From positions 1 to 64,000 of the forward strand of contig VZSF01000108.1 in assembly GCA_013398295.1 (NCBI GenBank): a stretch of DNA of 64,000 nt, read 5' to 3'. The notes under the pieces are model-generated. The model saw only the letters and a list, made by a program, of their open reading frames with translations, searched no databases and was not told the DNA's origin. Both the position numbers and the translations under genes were made by a program. This document shows positions 1 through 13,045 of the stretch, piece by piece; position 1 is the stretch's first letter; every line of letters starts with the position of its first letter. The stretch is from Chionis minor. Lineage: Eukaryota; Chordata; Aves; Charadriiformes; Chionididae.

Positions 1-3000
1 ATAAATAATAATAATAATAAATCCTATTCCTAAGCAAAGGTTACTATTAGTCAATGATATATCAGCACTATGGAAAGCAGAGATGTTATCAAAGTATTGT
101 AAATGACGATGTGACTCTCAACATAGTTTAACATGTCTAGATACATGCCTGTACACATATTTTGGACTGTCTGTACAGTGTCAGAACCTGAAACTGGATA
201 TTCCCAGTTGGGACTTTGGTCTTCACTAATAATGCTTGATGCTTTTTGACCATGTAATGGTCTTTTGGCAACCTCCATTCATGACCTTGTCTTCCATTGG
301 CATTGCGGCTGCTCACACATCCTTCTGCCTCTTTGATTGGTGCTCAGTTCCCAAATGATGTTTAGTTTAGATGGAAAGCCTGAAAAATGCTGCAAGTGAC
401 AGATTATACCTAGAAGCCAGCTGTTTGTGTATTCAGGTAGACCGCAGGAAATCTTTGGAAAATTCATGGGTAAAAATCAGAGGGATACTACTGGTATTTT
501 CAAGTATTGTTTTTAACTTCACTATTTTTACTGACAGAATGATAATGGCTGTCCACAGACACCAGCGGAATGACCGCATATATCCATTTTGCCACCAGGA
601 CAATGATAGTGCAGCCAATTGAACCACCTGGGCTGTCAAGGAATATATCCCTCTGGTAACTGCAGCTATGTACTTGTAATATATAAAGTGTCTTCCATGC
701 TAGAGCCATCATCAAATTCAGCTTTATTTCCAGGTAGTTTAAAAATATAACTGATTATTTGTTTATAGTTTTATTAAAGCATCCTTTCCTTTTATTACTT
801 TTTCCTATAAAATAGCAGAAATGGAAAACAAATATAACTGATGAAATATAATAGATGTATCTTATGATACTATGTTTAAACGGGTTTTTCAAATAATTTC
901 ATTTTAATGATCAGAAATGTGTCAGAAGTTTTAATTTTAGTGCTTTAAAAAATGTCTTTTTTTCCCACAAACAAAAGCAAACAAATCCAACTGTATTCAG
1001 ACTCCCTTTATTTTCACTTTCAGCAAATATCCTAGTGGGTAATTTGCAGTCTGAGACTGCATAACACTGAAGTAAAATAACCATATATATTTTACAGGTT
1101 AGAAATAAAAATACTTCTTGCAAATCTTATGTTCCATCAGGCACATTTTTAAAGTGGAAGTGTTGATTCAAGCCAATCACAAATAACCTTCAGAATAAAC
1201 TCCTTTTATCAGGTAAGTCCCTGTGGCTTGGGAAATTGTTCTGAGCAAGGTCAAGAGCTTGCTTCGTCTGTACCTCCTTAAGGATCTGCCAAAATTAGAA
1301 ACCGACTAGGAAAACCAGAGCTTTTAGAAATTAAGGAGGGGAACATGTTCAACATAATCCAATGTGCCTATCAACACCTAGCCTGTGCTGCCAAGCTCCT
1401 CAATTCAGTACTGAGGACCATAAAATTTGGTATTTTTCTTCAAGTTCTGACTGCAGAAGTATTTCCATTTTTCTCTGTTTAGTGTGTAATCTTATATTCC
1501 TCAAGCATGAAGGATAAAAATAACACTACTTAGATTTTTATTTGTCTTCTGGTTGTTAAATTTTAAAGTAAATGTTTTCAAATTTCATAACTTGTGAGGC
1601 ACAACTCACTGAATTCATGGAGATGATGCTTTTGATCCTAAAGAGGATCCTTTAAAACCACTCTACCTGGTTATCTCGTAAATCTAAGTCACACATGAAC
1701 AGTTAGTGTGACTGCAAATATTAATCCCTATTTAATAGTGAGTATTAAGGTTTCTTGCACATCTTCTTGGCTAAATGAATTTTAAAATTACCTTTTATCT
1801 CTCAGCCAAGGAATAAGAATGAGGTGTAGTAACACATGCTCTCAGAAAGAAATGAGTTCCTTTTTACGACAATGGCACGTGTTGAAGGGTGTTGACGGAC
1901 TACCCAGGCACACCCACACACTACCGTGTGGCAACAGTTCAAAGCTACAAAATCTGTCAGAAATGTAGAACCATAGTCTATAGGTACATTTTTAAAACAT
2001 GGAAAGGTGGATTCAATTGACTTCTCACCCAAGCCTCCTTTCTAGATCAGGACAGTCCTGCTAATGTGATCATGGCTCCTGAGAGAGAAAGAAACACATG
2101 TGGATACGTGGTGACTTCTTACACCGCTCTTGTTATGGTGGACTAAGGCTTATTTAGCAGTCAGAAGCAAATCTCAATTGGTAGTTATTTGAATTCTAAC
2201 TACTAGCCTATTCTGGTAGCATTAGATTACCTCATTTTAAGATCTGAATCATTAAGTTTCTCATTTCCCTCTGAGCATTTTGGCTGAGAGTATTCATTTA
2301 AGAGCACAGACATGCTAAGATAAAAATGTCAAAACAATGAAACCTAGATTTTACAAGACACCTGATTTTACAGAACCTTGTCAAGATTACTGGATATTTT
2401 AAAAGGCACAGGTCTAAGAAACAGCCTTCTAACAAATGTTTGGGAATATTTCTATACAGTGTAAATTTCCCTCTGGGTGTGGAAAAAATTAGTCTGAAAA
2501 TAGCAGTAGCCCCCATGTGCACTACTAATAAACACATAGTCCATGCCTTCATCATGCTTTTCACGTCCACATCCCATTCTTAAGTCCTGGATGTCGTATG
2601 CCATTACACTACAAGCACTTCTTTTCTTTTCTTGTTCACTTTCTTTTTCTAGATAATAGTCTAGATTTGAATATATAGAGAGATAGAGAGAGAGAATAGT
2701 ATATAGATTTGACATTCAGTGATACTTTTTGTCAGATGTCTTGTAAATAAAATGTCTTTTAATTGGGAGTGGAAAAGTGGCATTTTCCTTGCAAAATTAC
2801 TTCCAGGGAGTGTGTTTTAAAATATCCTTTAAAAAATAAGCAATACAAATGCCTACCTAGATAATATGCCATTATAACTGAAGGGAAGCTTGCTTTAAAT
2901 CTGAGCACTGGCCTCCCACAAGCAATAGATCACATTGCTCCAGAGCTCCCTCATTGTACTTACAAAAGTTGAGAGCAAGAACTTGTACATTTACATTCAC

Positions 3001-6000
3001 TCACATTGCACTGCTGCCCTGACCTTGCACAACATCCTGCCTTAGAGATACACATGCAACTCAGCCATTTTCAGAGCCTGTGAGGAAAAATGAGTTATTC
3101 TTATGGGTCACTGGGAGAGGAAAAGATCAAAAAGAAACAAAACCTAAATATATTCACCTAAAGTGCGTCCTGAAAATGAGTTAAAAAACAGGATAGAAAC
3201 TGAACACAGAGATAATAAATAAGTGATAATGCCATTTCTAGTTTCAGAAGAAAAGAGCCACTGCTATACAATAAGTCTAATTCTTTTCATCCAGTTCTTC
3301 ACATGTCTAAGTGGCCCTGTGTGTCTATCTTCTGGAAATTATAATAATAAACAATTGGATTATGATGTTTATTTTGTTGGGGTTTTTTATTTATTTTATT
3401 TTTTGCTTTTTTAAAATTCCATTGTTAAGGCTTCCCTAAACAACCCAAAATCCCAACTAAACTGAGAGTTACAATAGTAAACCAAGGATTAGTATTCTGA
3501 TAACTATCTCTATACCCTATGCTGTGAAACTGCTCTGAAAAATAAATGCACTCTAAATAAGACCAATGCTGGTGAATGAGACAAGTCTTAGTTCAAGTCA
3601 TTATGTTCTGGTAAGACAAATATGGTGACTAGCAGGTACTGAGACATAAAATATGGAGAACAAGAAAAAGAAAAGTAATCTGACAGTTGATAGAAATAGG
3701 ACAAATACTGTGACAAATCTGTCAAGTGTAGATACTGTCACAATGAGCAAAAATACAATGTTAAATTAGAAATGGAAATGAGACACTATTTAAGCAAAAC
3801 TGCAAGTGGAAGGGGAAAAAAGAATATCTGGTACCCTGCCAAATGCAGCTTTTGGTTTTAAGAGGAACGTACATCAGACTCAAGTCAGGACAAGGTCAAG
3901 TATATAAAGGAGTTCTTATAACTGCTAAAAAAAATGGCATAATAGAAACTGTCAGCATTAGCTTCAGGTATACTATTAGATATCTAGATATATGCATATT
4001 ATAGTGTTATGGTAAGACAGTAACACTAGCTACATTTAAGGTGGTACTGGATTTTTCATTTTATCAGGTTCGTGTATACTTACAGATTGAAAGTACTTCA
4101 ATATGCACGTGCGCACAAAGATATTATAAATTACAGTTCATGCTTACGTTCCCACTGAAAATTTCTGAAGCATCTCTGTAAGGTGTCAGTTTTGTTTTGG
4201 ATGTTACACTACACAGAACGACATGAATTAAAGTATACCTCTACAGATCAGGTCAGGAGGCAGAGGGCAAGGATCAGAAAAAGTTGCAAAGAGAAGAGAA
4301 ATGGCAGTAAGAACAGAGCTGCCACACGGTAATAAGGGCGGAAACATTGCAAAGCAGCAACAGCCTAGCCAAACTGAAATGAAAAGCACAAATGACCTAT
4401 TGTTATGGAGCAGAGGAAGTTACTGGAATTCAACAGCTCCTCAAGGTAGGTAGAAGAAGGGCATGACAGCTGGAGAGAAGACCTGGCAGTGGTAATATGA
4501 CTAGGTGAGAAAGCAAAAAATGTCCTCAACGGACTACATGGAGAGTATTATATTTCTCTAATTAAGGAAGCTTTGCATCTACTGTTTTAACTCACCGATT
4601 CTTGACAGGGTGCAATACTCATCAGTAAAAAAATCACGAATCTTTGGTTTGGCCAAAGCAGAAAAATATCTATTGATACACTAGGATGATGTTTGTTTAA
4701 AGCAAATTCTACATTTTTTAAATTAAGTATCTAAAACCAAATCCAGATTCCAGGTCGCAGTCTCATGAATGACAATGTCACCACTAAAAGATCTGGGCTG
4801 GCAACTGGAAGGAGAGAAAAAGTATTAATTCACCCCTTATTGCCAGTCAAAAAATGGTCACTTTTTCTTTTGCAGTTTCCTATGCACTTATTTGTGAGAT
4901 TATCCAGAGGGTGCACAGAGATGCCATATACAATATAAGGACGAGGGACACTTCTCAGACCCCCTTCCTAAAAAAACCACAAAGCTGTCAAAGTAATCTT
5001 ATACAGAAAATACTCCCAACTTCCAAGATGCTGAGTTCATCTTCATTTCAGGACCTCCTGGTGTTCCCTAGCAATGTGTTGCCTGAACACATTACTTTTT
5101 TTCCTTTGAAGGTAACAAATACATGCAGAAAGCTTCTAGTGTTGTCATTTTCACCTGAATTCACACTGGATATCAGACAAGCTTAAAAAATGAAAACATT
5201 GCAAGCCTATTCTAGCAAAGAAAAAGATAAAATTTGTAATTGCACAACTGGAAACAAAAGAAATTAAAGAAATGAGAAACAACAAAATATCTCCTCAGAT
5301 TATACCTAAAATTTGTAAATAATTTCTTCTGAGTTGTCTGACAAAGGTTACCAATATTAAATATACAGAAGCCAATTAAATGGGACTCTAGTGTCCTCTT
5401 TCTGAACTCCATTACAGATGAATCTGAAAGGTAGCCTAGCTGACACGAGCCAGGCACCCCAGTTCATACCCCATTCCCAATCAACACTTCAAGAAAAAAA
5501 TCCTTCTCCTCTTTTCACATCTTTTAATCCCAAACTTAATTTCTGGTCCTCTCAACAGTGGACCGGTATTTCCTAATAGGAAATGTGTCTAAACATCTCT
5601 GCAACTCACTCTTTTTCCTGTAAATAAAAGCAAAGTAAGAAGACCACAGCCCTTCTCACAGATTCTCAAGCTGGCCATCCTAATTTTTTCTTTTAATCAG
5701 GTTGTCTCTTCTACTTTAAATAGCTTTCTTGCTTGTCAAAATGTTTTCAAGGCTGTCATAATATTTTTTATAAGTGTTATGTCACAAGAAATATTTACTG
5801 TATGTACAGCTTTATCAAAACTGCAATCTTTGGACAGATGCCCTGAATGTCTAATCTACAGCTTATGCTTTTAGAGTTGGATGTCATTTCTACACAGGGC
5901 ACCTCCACACTGCAGACATGCGAATGCAAACACGTGCACATATACTTATGAAATTTTATGGCCCTATAGAGTCACACTGGGGAATAAAGCCACTACTTTT

Positions 6001-7459
6001 GCAGATATAGAAGTAAAAGCTTTGTGCTGAAAACCAGTCGCTTTGTTATATTCTGCATAACAGAGAAGAAGGGGAAAAAAAAGAACAAAAAAGAAAGAAA
6101 TTAGTGCTTGAAAGTTGTGAAGCAACTGTAGTACAGCGACAGCAGAAGAATAAAGGGATAAGGCTTTTTTCCTTTTCGTATGCAGGGAGTTATATATCTT
6201 AAGATGGCAGCAAGAGTCAGAGGGAGACCAAGCACAGTTGCAGTCAGCAAAATCTTTTTTCTCTGCAATCAGCATATACATGTGTATATATATATAAAGA
6301 ACAAATAATAGCCATAAGTTATTATATATGTAAATATAATAACCGTAAGTCAGAAAACAGGAAGTAAAACAGACAAAATATAAAGTCACTTTCTGTAGCC
6401 TAGGGTTCTGCCAATTTCTATTCCACACAGTAAATGTGGAATAGAAAGAATTCATGGAGGGAAAAGATGCCTTGCAATCTTGCAAATACTTTTAGCTGTT
6501 ATCTATCCCAGAAAACACAGTACCTCTTATACTAGAAAGGAACATCATTATTGTAGCTGCCTGAATGCTGGGGCAATAGTACTGACAGTGCAGATATCTT
6601 GATAATATGAGAATAACAGATGTCCAATGAAAAATTTGCGAGATGCTTTTTTATTGTAGTGGTGAGAATGCGAACGGTAATTTTTTGGTACAGCACAACT
6701 TCGTGCTACTTTTCCTGATCGCTCCTTCGTTGGAAGAAGCAACTGAACTGACACTGGATAGTAGAATGCACCCTTGCAACATCAAAGGAAATGTTATATA
6801 TCAAACATACATACAGAATGAGAAAATAAATTTGAAAAATACGTAGGGACAAAAATAGAAATTCTAGCTAAAAAGACAATTGGCAAAATGGAGAACAATT
6901 TAGAAAAAAATTATTTTATCCCCTTTGAAGAAAGAAACAATTTCTGAAATATCATTTTTTCTTAATGACAAATTGTTAGCCATTGTATATAAATAACTAA
7001 CTACCACTGCAGTCATTCCCAGTAAACCATCAACTCTCAGTAAAATGATGTTCTGTGGTACTTATTCTTCCTGCTTGTGGGGAAAAAAAAATAAGTTCCA
7101 AACTATTTACATGTACTGTTGTGCATATTGTGCAAAAAACCCTCAAATACATTTGATCAGTTCTTCTCTAGCTTGCTACTCATTGTAGCAAGTTGACTCA
7201 AACACCATGCTGACCAAAATCCTGGTTGTGTTGCATGATAACAACAGGTCAGAAAAATAAAGCCTTACATAATAACACAAATATTAAGAGTTCTCAGCTA
7301 ATAAATCTCTCATTTCACAGAGCATTTTATCTCTGCCATATCTGGGCTTTCGCATCATTTCTGACAGAACCTCTGCTGTTTCTTTAATCACACACTGCGA
7401 TTTTGTTAAAACCTGTCTTTCTAGGCTGCAAAAACTGTTCTGCTGCACTCATATGACAA
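1..7459. other. AT-rich non-coding DNA, no gene recognised
   Basis: No coding exon, RNA gene or classifiable transposon was recognised here. The window opens with an AAT-type microsatellite (about 1-24). There is a short GA/TA run at about 2672-2697 and a TA-rich tract at about 6270-6345. Open frames on both strands, including a 173-codon minus-strand frame at 5964-6485 and a 110-codon plus-strand frame at 4854-5186, have low-complexity composition, no recognisable motif and no clear splice or promoter context. I treat them as chance frames. Old decayed repeats could be present below my ability to recognise them. Confidence 0.6.
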
Positions 7460-7625
7460 AGAGTAGCACTTGGCTTTTATGTAGTACTGCTCCATAGATC
7501 TCCACGTGCTTCACAGAGCATTGAGAACTGAAGACACACTAAAGAGTGCTGCTTAAGGTCATGAGGCTAGCAAATGAAAAATTCAGAAGGAAAACTTGGG
7601 TCTCCTGGACAGCAGTAAAAAATTC
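7460..7625 (+). repeat. Ancient L2/L3/MIR-like retroposon remnant
   Basis: The order of short motifs follows the conserved 3' region shared by very old vertebrate LINE/SINE families (L2, L3/CR1-L3, MIR). There is a 'tagatctc ... gcttcacagagca' segment near 7496-7522, then an 'aaggtcatgaggctagca' segment near 7555-7572 (resembling the usual 'aaggtcac..agc' block), and then 'aaaacttgggtctcctgg' near 7590-7609 (resembling 'aacccaggtctcctg'). Divergence is high and the ends cannot be fixed by eye. The family name is an inference from motif order and not a database match. Confidence 0.5.
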
Positions 7626-10600
7626 CAAGTACGAAGTCAGAATGTGTCTTTGGTTTCAGTCCTCTTCACAAATAGTTGAGAATTTGTTTTGATGCCACAA
7701 TTGAATCAGTGTAAGAGATGAAAATAGCCTCCCAATTAACCAAACATGGCCATGTCTTCAACACAGCAACATTATAACCTAACATAAAGCCTAATAGTAA
7801 AAATTTTGCATTAATTTTCTCATTGTGATCACTCCTGTACACATCCTGCACAAGCAATGGAATGCTATCAGAGAGCAATAATGAAAGATTTAGATTAGCA
7901 ACAGAGAAACACTCTAAAAAAGTGATAATCTACAAAACCACATCTGAAAAATAGCCATGATGGCCACAACAGGCAGCATGAGAAGTAACAGTTCAGTTTT
8001 TTGTACCTTAACCCTAATATATCCAGGAAGGAATGAACAGAGCAGTAAAACATAAGGTTATATGTAAAAAGCCTATCCAGCCATTCACCCTTGTGTTTGG
8101 AGAAAATGTTTATATGAAAAAACCTCATATTAATTATCTATTGAAAATTCAGGAGCAAATTTTTTGTCTTGAAGAAGTCTTCCAAGTTCCACAGCCTGTT
8201 ATAGAGCGCCAGTCAGGGGTGTCTCAGCAGTGACCCCATTTAGGCAGAAGTAGTGTGTCGAAGGTGTTTTATAGAATTTAACTGTATTTAAAATTCTCAC
8301 TATTTAATCATAGTTTGTTCGGAGTGGAGAAGATGTAAAATTTTCAGTTAGTAAACAATCACTATTTGATCCACACACACAAAATGATTCTGCAATTTAG
8401 TTCAGGGGACATAAAGATTATATGCTGTTGCCTTTTTGTTGACAGAATGATCTGAGCAAAATTACATTCTGTTGACAAAAATGAAATGAAACTTAGTTGT
8501 TGAATACTTTGCAAAATGAATACATAAATAAAGCATTCACAGAAGAAGGGGCAGTTATGGAAAGCTTCTTTTGAAAACAGGATGCTTTAACTCACAGATG
8601 ACTTTTCACTACTCCATAGGATGTCAATAAAACTCCCTTAATTCAGAGTATCCTTTCAGTAAGACTATTTCATGGTAGTCTTCATATTGGGTAAGGAGGC
8701 AGAAAACTTAAGCCTGGCCATGACAATGTAATTTTAGGTTTTGGCAATAAAGTTTCAAATTAGTTATTTCCATTTTAAACCAAAAGAAAAGGTGACCCCT
8801 TGGCTCTGGCTCCCTGCAAGTGTCCTTGTAACTCACAGCAGGTAGATAAGCAGCTGGACCCAACCACCTGAAGCTTGTCTGTCTTTGTTTTTCAAGGTTG
8901 TTTGGTGAAACTAGGAATGGACACACTGGCCAATTCTAAAGCTTGTCAGTTTCATCCACTTCAGTAGAATTAACTCTCTCTTAAGCCAAATAAATTTTCA
9001 CATTGCATTCAGTGCTGAAGCAAGCCTGTTCCACCTCGTTTGTTTAGCAAATTTTACACACTAAATCCAAGGATTAGTTACCGCTGGATTGGACACTTTC
9101 TTTTTCAACAAGTCACTAATTTTGGTGAGCATTTCAATACTCAGCAGTTTTTCATATATTCTAAAGGTGTAATTCTATTCTACAGAAGAAAATGTGAAAT
9201 TTAGAATAACTTTTCAAAATGCAGCCCCAATCCTGAGGCCTCCATTTAGACTTCTGGAATCAACAGATCTTTTGCCTGAGTGAAAAGTGTGGAAATAAGG
9301 CCTTGCAAAATGAACATAAATCGAGTAAACCAATTTAAGTTTGTTCTGCAGGTGTTTTTCATAGACATGGCTATAGATGAGGTTCTAATTATAAAGATAC
9401 AAGAAAACTGGGGGGAGCAAGGAAGCTGAAATATATCTTTAGAAGCCTTTATATGAATAGAAACCCTTGCAGCTTCTGGTAGTAAATCTACAGCCAGATA
9501 TTTTTTTCACTCATAAACTGCTATATTCACAGTGACCACTTGTGACATTGTGGCACACACCTGTTAAAAAAAGTAATTTGGGTATGGCACCCCAAAGGGA
9601 TCCGCCCCTAAAAACACACTAGACTCACACTAACTCCATTTGCCATAATGTAATCATGGTACCTTTGGAAGGCCTGACATTACACCCAAGAGAACAGAAG
9701 GTACGCTAATGTGCATTGTTATGCATGATGGGGTTTACACATATCAAAATATAGACCTATTTTAAAAGTGTGAAAAATGGAAAAAAAAAAAGAAATCTAG
9801 CCTTTTCCTGTAATGAAATAAACACCAGTGTTCTATCTTAGTATATTTTTAGAGGTTCGTTACTGAATTATTTCACAGTCTTCTTCAAAAATCATAATAG
9901 GCACATATGTTCAGCCAATGGCTAGCAGTGTATATGAAAATTTGATTATGTAACTTCCATGAACAGAAAAGAAGTGGGTACCTACATTATTGTCATTAGA
10001 TATGGTACTTACAAGAACAAACATAGCTCTGTACAATTAAATACATTTTTCAGCAACTACATGGACCAAAAAGAAAAATGTATGTATCTGCATACGTGGC
10101 TTTACATTCATACGGCATTATGTTGTTGAGTTAAAATTCAAGTGTTAAACATTTACTAAGTAATGTTGAGCATGAGATTCCTTAAGCTTTTCCCTTCCCA
10201 GTACAAAAATATATATATACAGTGGGGCTAATTCAGCATTGCCATTGGGATGAGTTATTCATCCTTCGTGACAGTTAACTGACAACAAATACTCCTTCTC
10301 TTTGCACCTTCTCTTTCTTCCAGAGACATTGAACATATTCTGTAAATTATTTCCTGATGTCACCTGACTATGTTATAAGGCATTAGTTTCTGCTTCCAGT
10401 GAATCGTTATTTTGCTACTCTATGCATATATGAAATACAGAAATACAGTATCACATGTTGAAATAATTATTTCCTTAAGAATGATTCACATCTGTCACAA
10501 AGGCTGAGAAAATCTATCTTTTTCTTCACATTCCTTTTAAATACAAACAGGTTTGCTAGGTGTCCTCACAGTTGCCTTTTACTAAAAGAAACATGCACTT

Positions 10601-11338
10601 ACTACCTTGCACGTGAAGCAAAATGTTACCTATCTGGTTATCTTCTTGTTCAGCCTGGCTCTCGCACAAATTCCCTGCAAGTTTTTATTTAAATTGGCTG
10701 AAGTCACTGGACTTTGCTTGAGACTGTAAAACTACCATCTAGAGTCAAATGCAGTGTAACATTACTGATGTGTAAGTTTCTGCCAAAGTACCATGATCAT
10801 CCTCACCACCTGCTGTTTTGCCTAGGACATTAAGTGAGCCAAAAGCCTTAATCATGCCAGGCAGTGCATTCATTCTGAGGAGGACACAGAAGCCCTGCAT
10901 AGAGGATTCCCATAAATTTTATGTGGTGCCAAATCAGAGAACAGCAAGATATCAATTTGACAAAAAATATGTACATATTCTGGTGAAGGAAGCAAATTTA
11001 AAAAAGAAAAACGTTCCCACATAACAGAAAAGACTGTATATGCAGTAAGAAAACTTAATAATATTTTTAATCTAAATTAATATATGTAACTGAGATAAAC
11101 ACTGAAATTTTACTACATCTAATCAAATATAAGCAAAAACTACTGAAGAATACCAAGGACTGTGACAGATCCTTGAGAAGGTACAAGACATTGTTCTTTA
11201 AATTATCGGTCAAAATCATCCTTTAAAATGCTGGTCAATTGTTTGAAGAATAAAATGAAAAATAATCCTTTTCAGTCATTCTCCTGTCCACTGTTACCAG
11301 AAACCCATGACATTCCTTCAACTGGGCTGCAAAAATTA

Positions 11339-11376
11339 AGACAACACAGGTGTATTTAGACAACACAGGTATATTA
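11339..11376. repeat. Short tandem duplication, ~20-bp unit, two copies
   Basis: The unit 'agacaacacaggtgtattt' is followed directly by 'agacaacacaggtatatta'. This is a local duplication with little divergence, the size expected from replication slippage. No function is suggested. Confidence 0.7.
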
Positions 11377-13027
11377 GTTCTAGCAGGATGCGACTATTGG
11401 TGCAATGGCTTCAGACATCCTCAAGCTCACTGCATGAGCTTGCAAATATGTTTTACTTTGTAGTGTCCCTAATGTATTTTGGTGACACAGAGGTTACACT
11501 TAGATTTAAATAGGTTTTTTGTGAGAAATAAATGCAAGACACATGCAAATTACAAATACATATGAAGTTTCTAAAAACAGATGGAATTTTGTATTCTATA
11601 ACAAGCATAGATTAGAAGCAACTTGAAAAACTTCAAGAAGTAAGTGACCACTGTGGATAAATGGATAAACAGGGGGGAAAAGTAAATGAAAGAGCAGCAA
11701 GAAGAACCAGTGCTTCAAATAGGTTACATAAAAGTTAAGAGTAAGGGAATAAATGACAAGGATTGAGAATACTGTGGTAAAAATGAATAAAAAATAAAGC
11801 ACAGGGTGAAATGATAAATAATAAATTATTTTACAAACACATAAAGAGTAAGAAGTTCACAAGGGAAGCTGTGGATTCCTTGAGGAAAGGTGAAGGAACA
11901 AGGCATCAAAAAATGTAAATATTGCTGGGAAAATGAATGCTTGAATGACAGAAAGATTTTCAAGGTGAAAGGAAATTACAACTAGAAATGGAGTTAATGG
12001 GTGTACCAGAACAAATGCAGAAGTAAGGAAAGATATATTTGGTGTAACTGAAAATACAAACTGTCTCAGTAACTAGGAGACATGGCATCCCAAAACTGGA
12101 AAGCAAAGACCAGGTGAGAGAAGCATCCCCCAAAAAACCACCCAAAATTGGAATTACTGACCTTGTGTTCATGTACATAAAGGTCCGAGTAATGTCCTGC
12201 TCCATAGGCATGGCTGGATCTGCAGCATCTTAAAGAAATACATCCAATCAAAATATTGGTATTTTCATGTAACAAAATTGGGGGATATTGTGGAAGATGG
12301 ATCAAAAGGTCATAAAATAAGGCATTAGAACAGACATGAATTTGGTTTAAACTGGAGTGTTATTATCTTCTGAAAATCTGTTCTGATTTATCTAGAGTCT
12401 GAATTCCTTCATGAGATTTTAAGAACCTGGCTTCACATCTGTTTATTAGCCCTGACTTTTTACATTATTGAGACTTAATGTCTCGGCTTTATATTTAAAA
12501 AAAAAAAAATAGCAATAGGAAGCAAGAAAAAATGTTCTGCATTGTCTTTAACGTCACACAAAGCCTTCTGCATAATGAGGATTTCCATTTCCACATGATC
12601 AAAGGTGACGAGAAACATGAAACAGGCACTGTTTCAGACTGCTGAGCCATAATTAATTTCAGGGGTCTTAGGAATTTTCCCCACAATTTGGACTGTAGAT
12701 TTGCTCCCTCGGATATACATAGACCTTCATACAGTTCCTTCACGCAAGATACCTTAATTAATCATTCTGATTCTGTTAATTGAAGTCGTATTATTACTGA
12801 GACACCTTTTTGGAGTCCTCATGTTTGGCCCTCTTAAAAGCCTTAGTGAAAATGGTTCAGGAATATGGTTTACGTTACCACTAGAAACTTCAGCAGGAAT
12901 GCATCCAGTTGTATCTTCAACAGTTTTTAATGGTGATTAAACCTACCTCTTACTTGGAAATGAGGGTATGAAGTAAACTCAAGGCCACCACAATATTACT
13001 TCCATGTACAACTGCGATTGGTGTAGT

Positions 13028-13045
13028 AAAAAAAAAAAAAAAAAA
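13028..13045. repeat. Poly-A tract
   Basis: An uninterrupted run of 18 A residues in non-coding DNA. No retroposon body was recognised upstream of it, so I record it only as a homopolymer. Confidence 0.9.

Noticed and set aside
4854..5186. 110-codon plus-strand frame
   Set aside because: No recognisable domain, and its length and composition are within chance expectation for 64 kb of AT-rich DNA.
5964..6485. 173-codon open frame on the minus strand, the longest outside CR1
   Set aside because: Its protein is dominated by Y/I/F runs from a TA-rich microsatellite and has no family motif. There is no promoter or splice context. It is probably chance.
7172..7192. Perfect 8-bp inverted repeat with a 5-base loop
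   Set aside because: Short hairpins of this size are common by chance, and no RNA gene features surround it.
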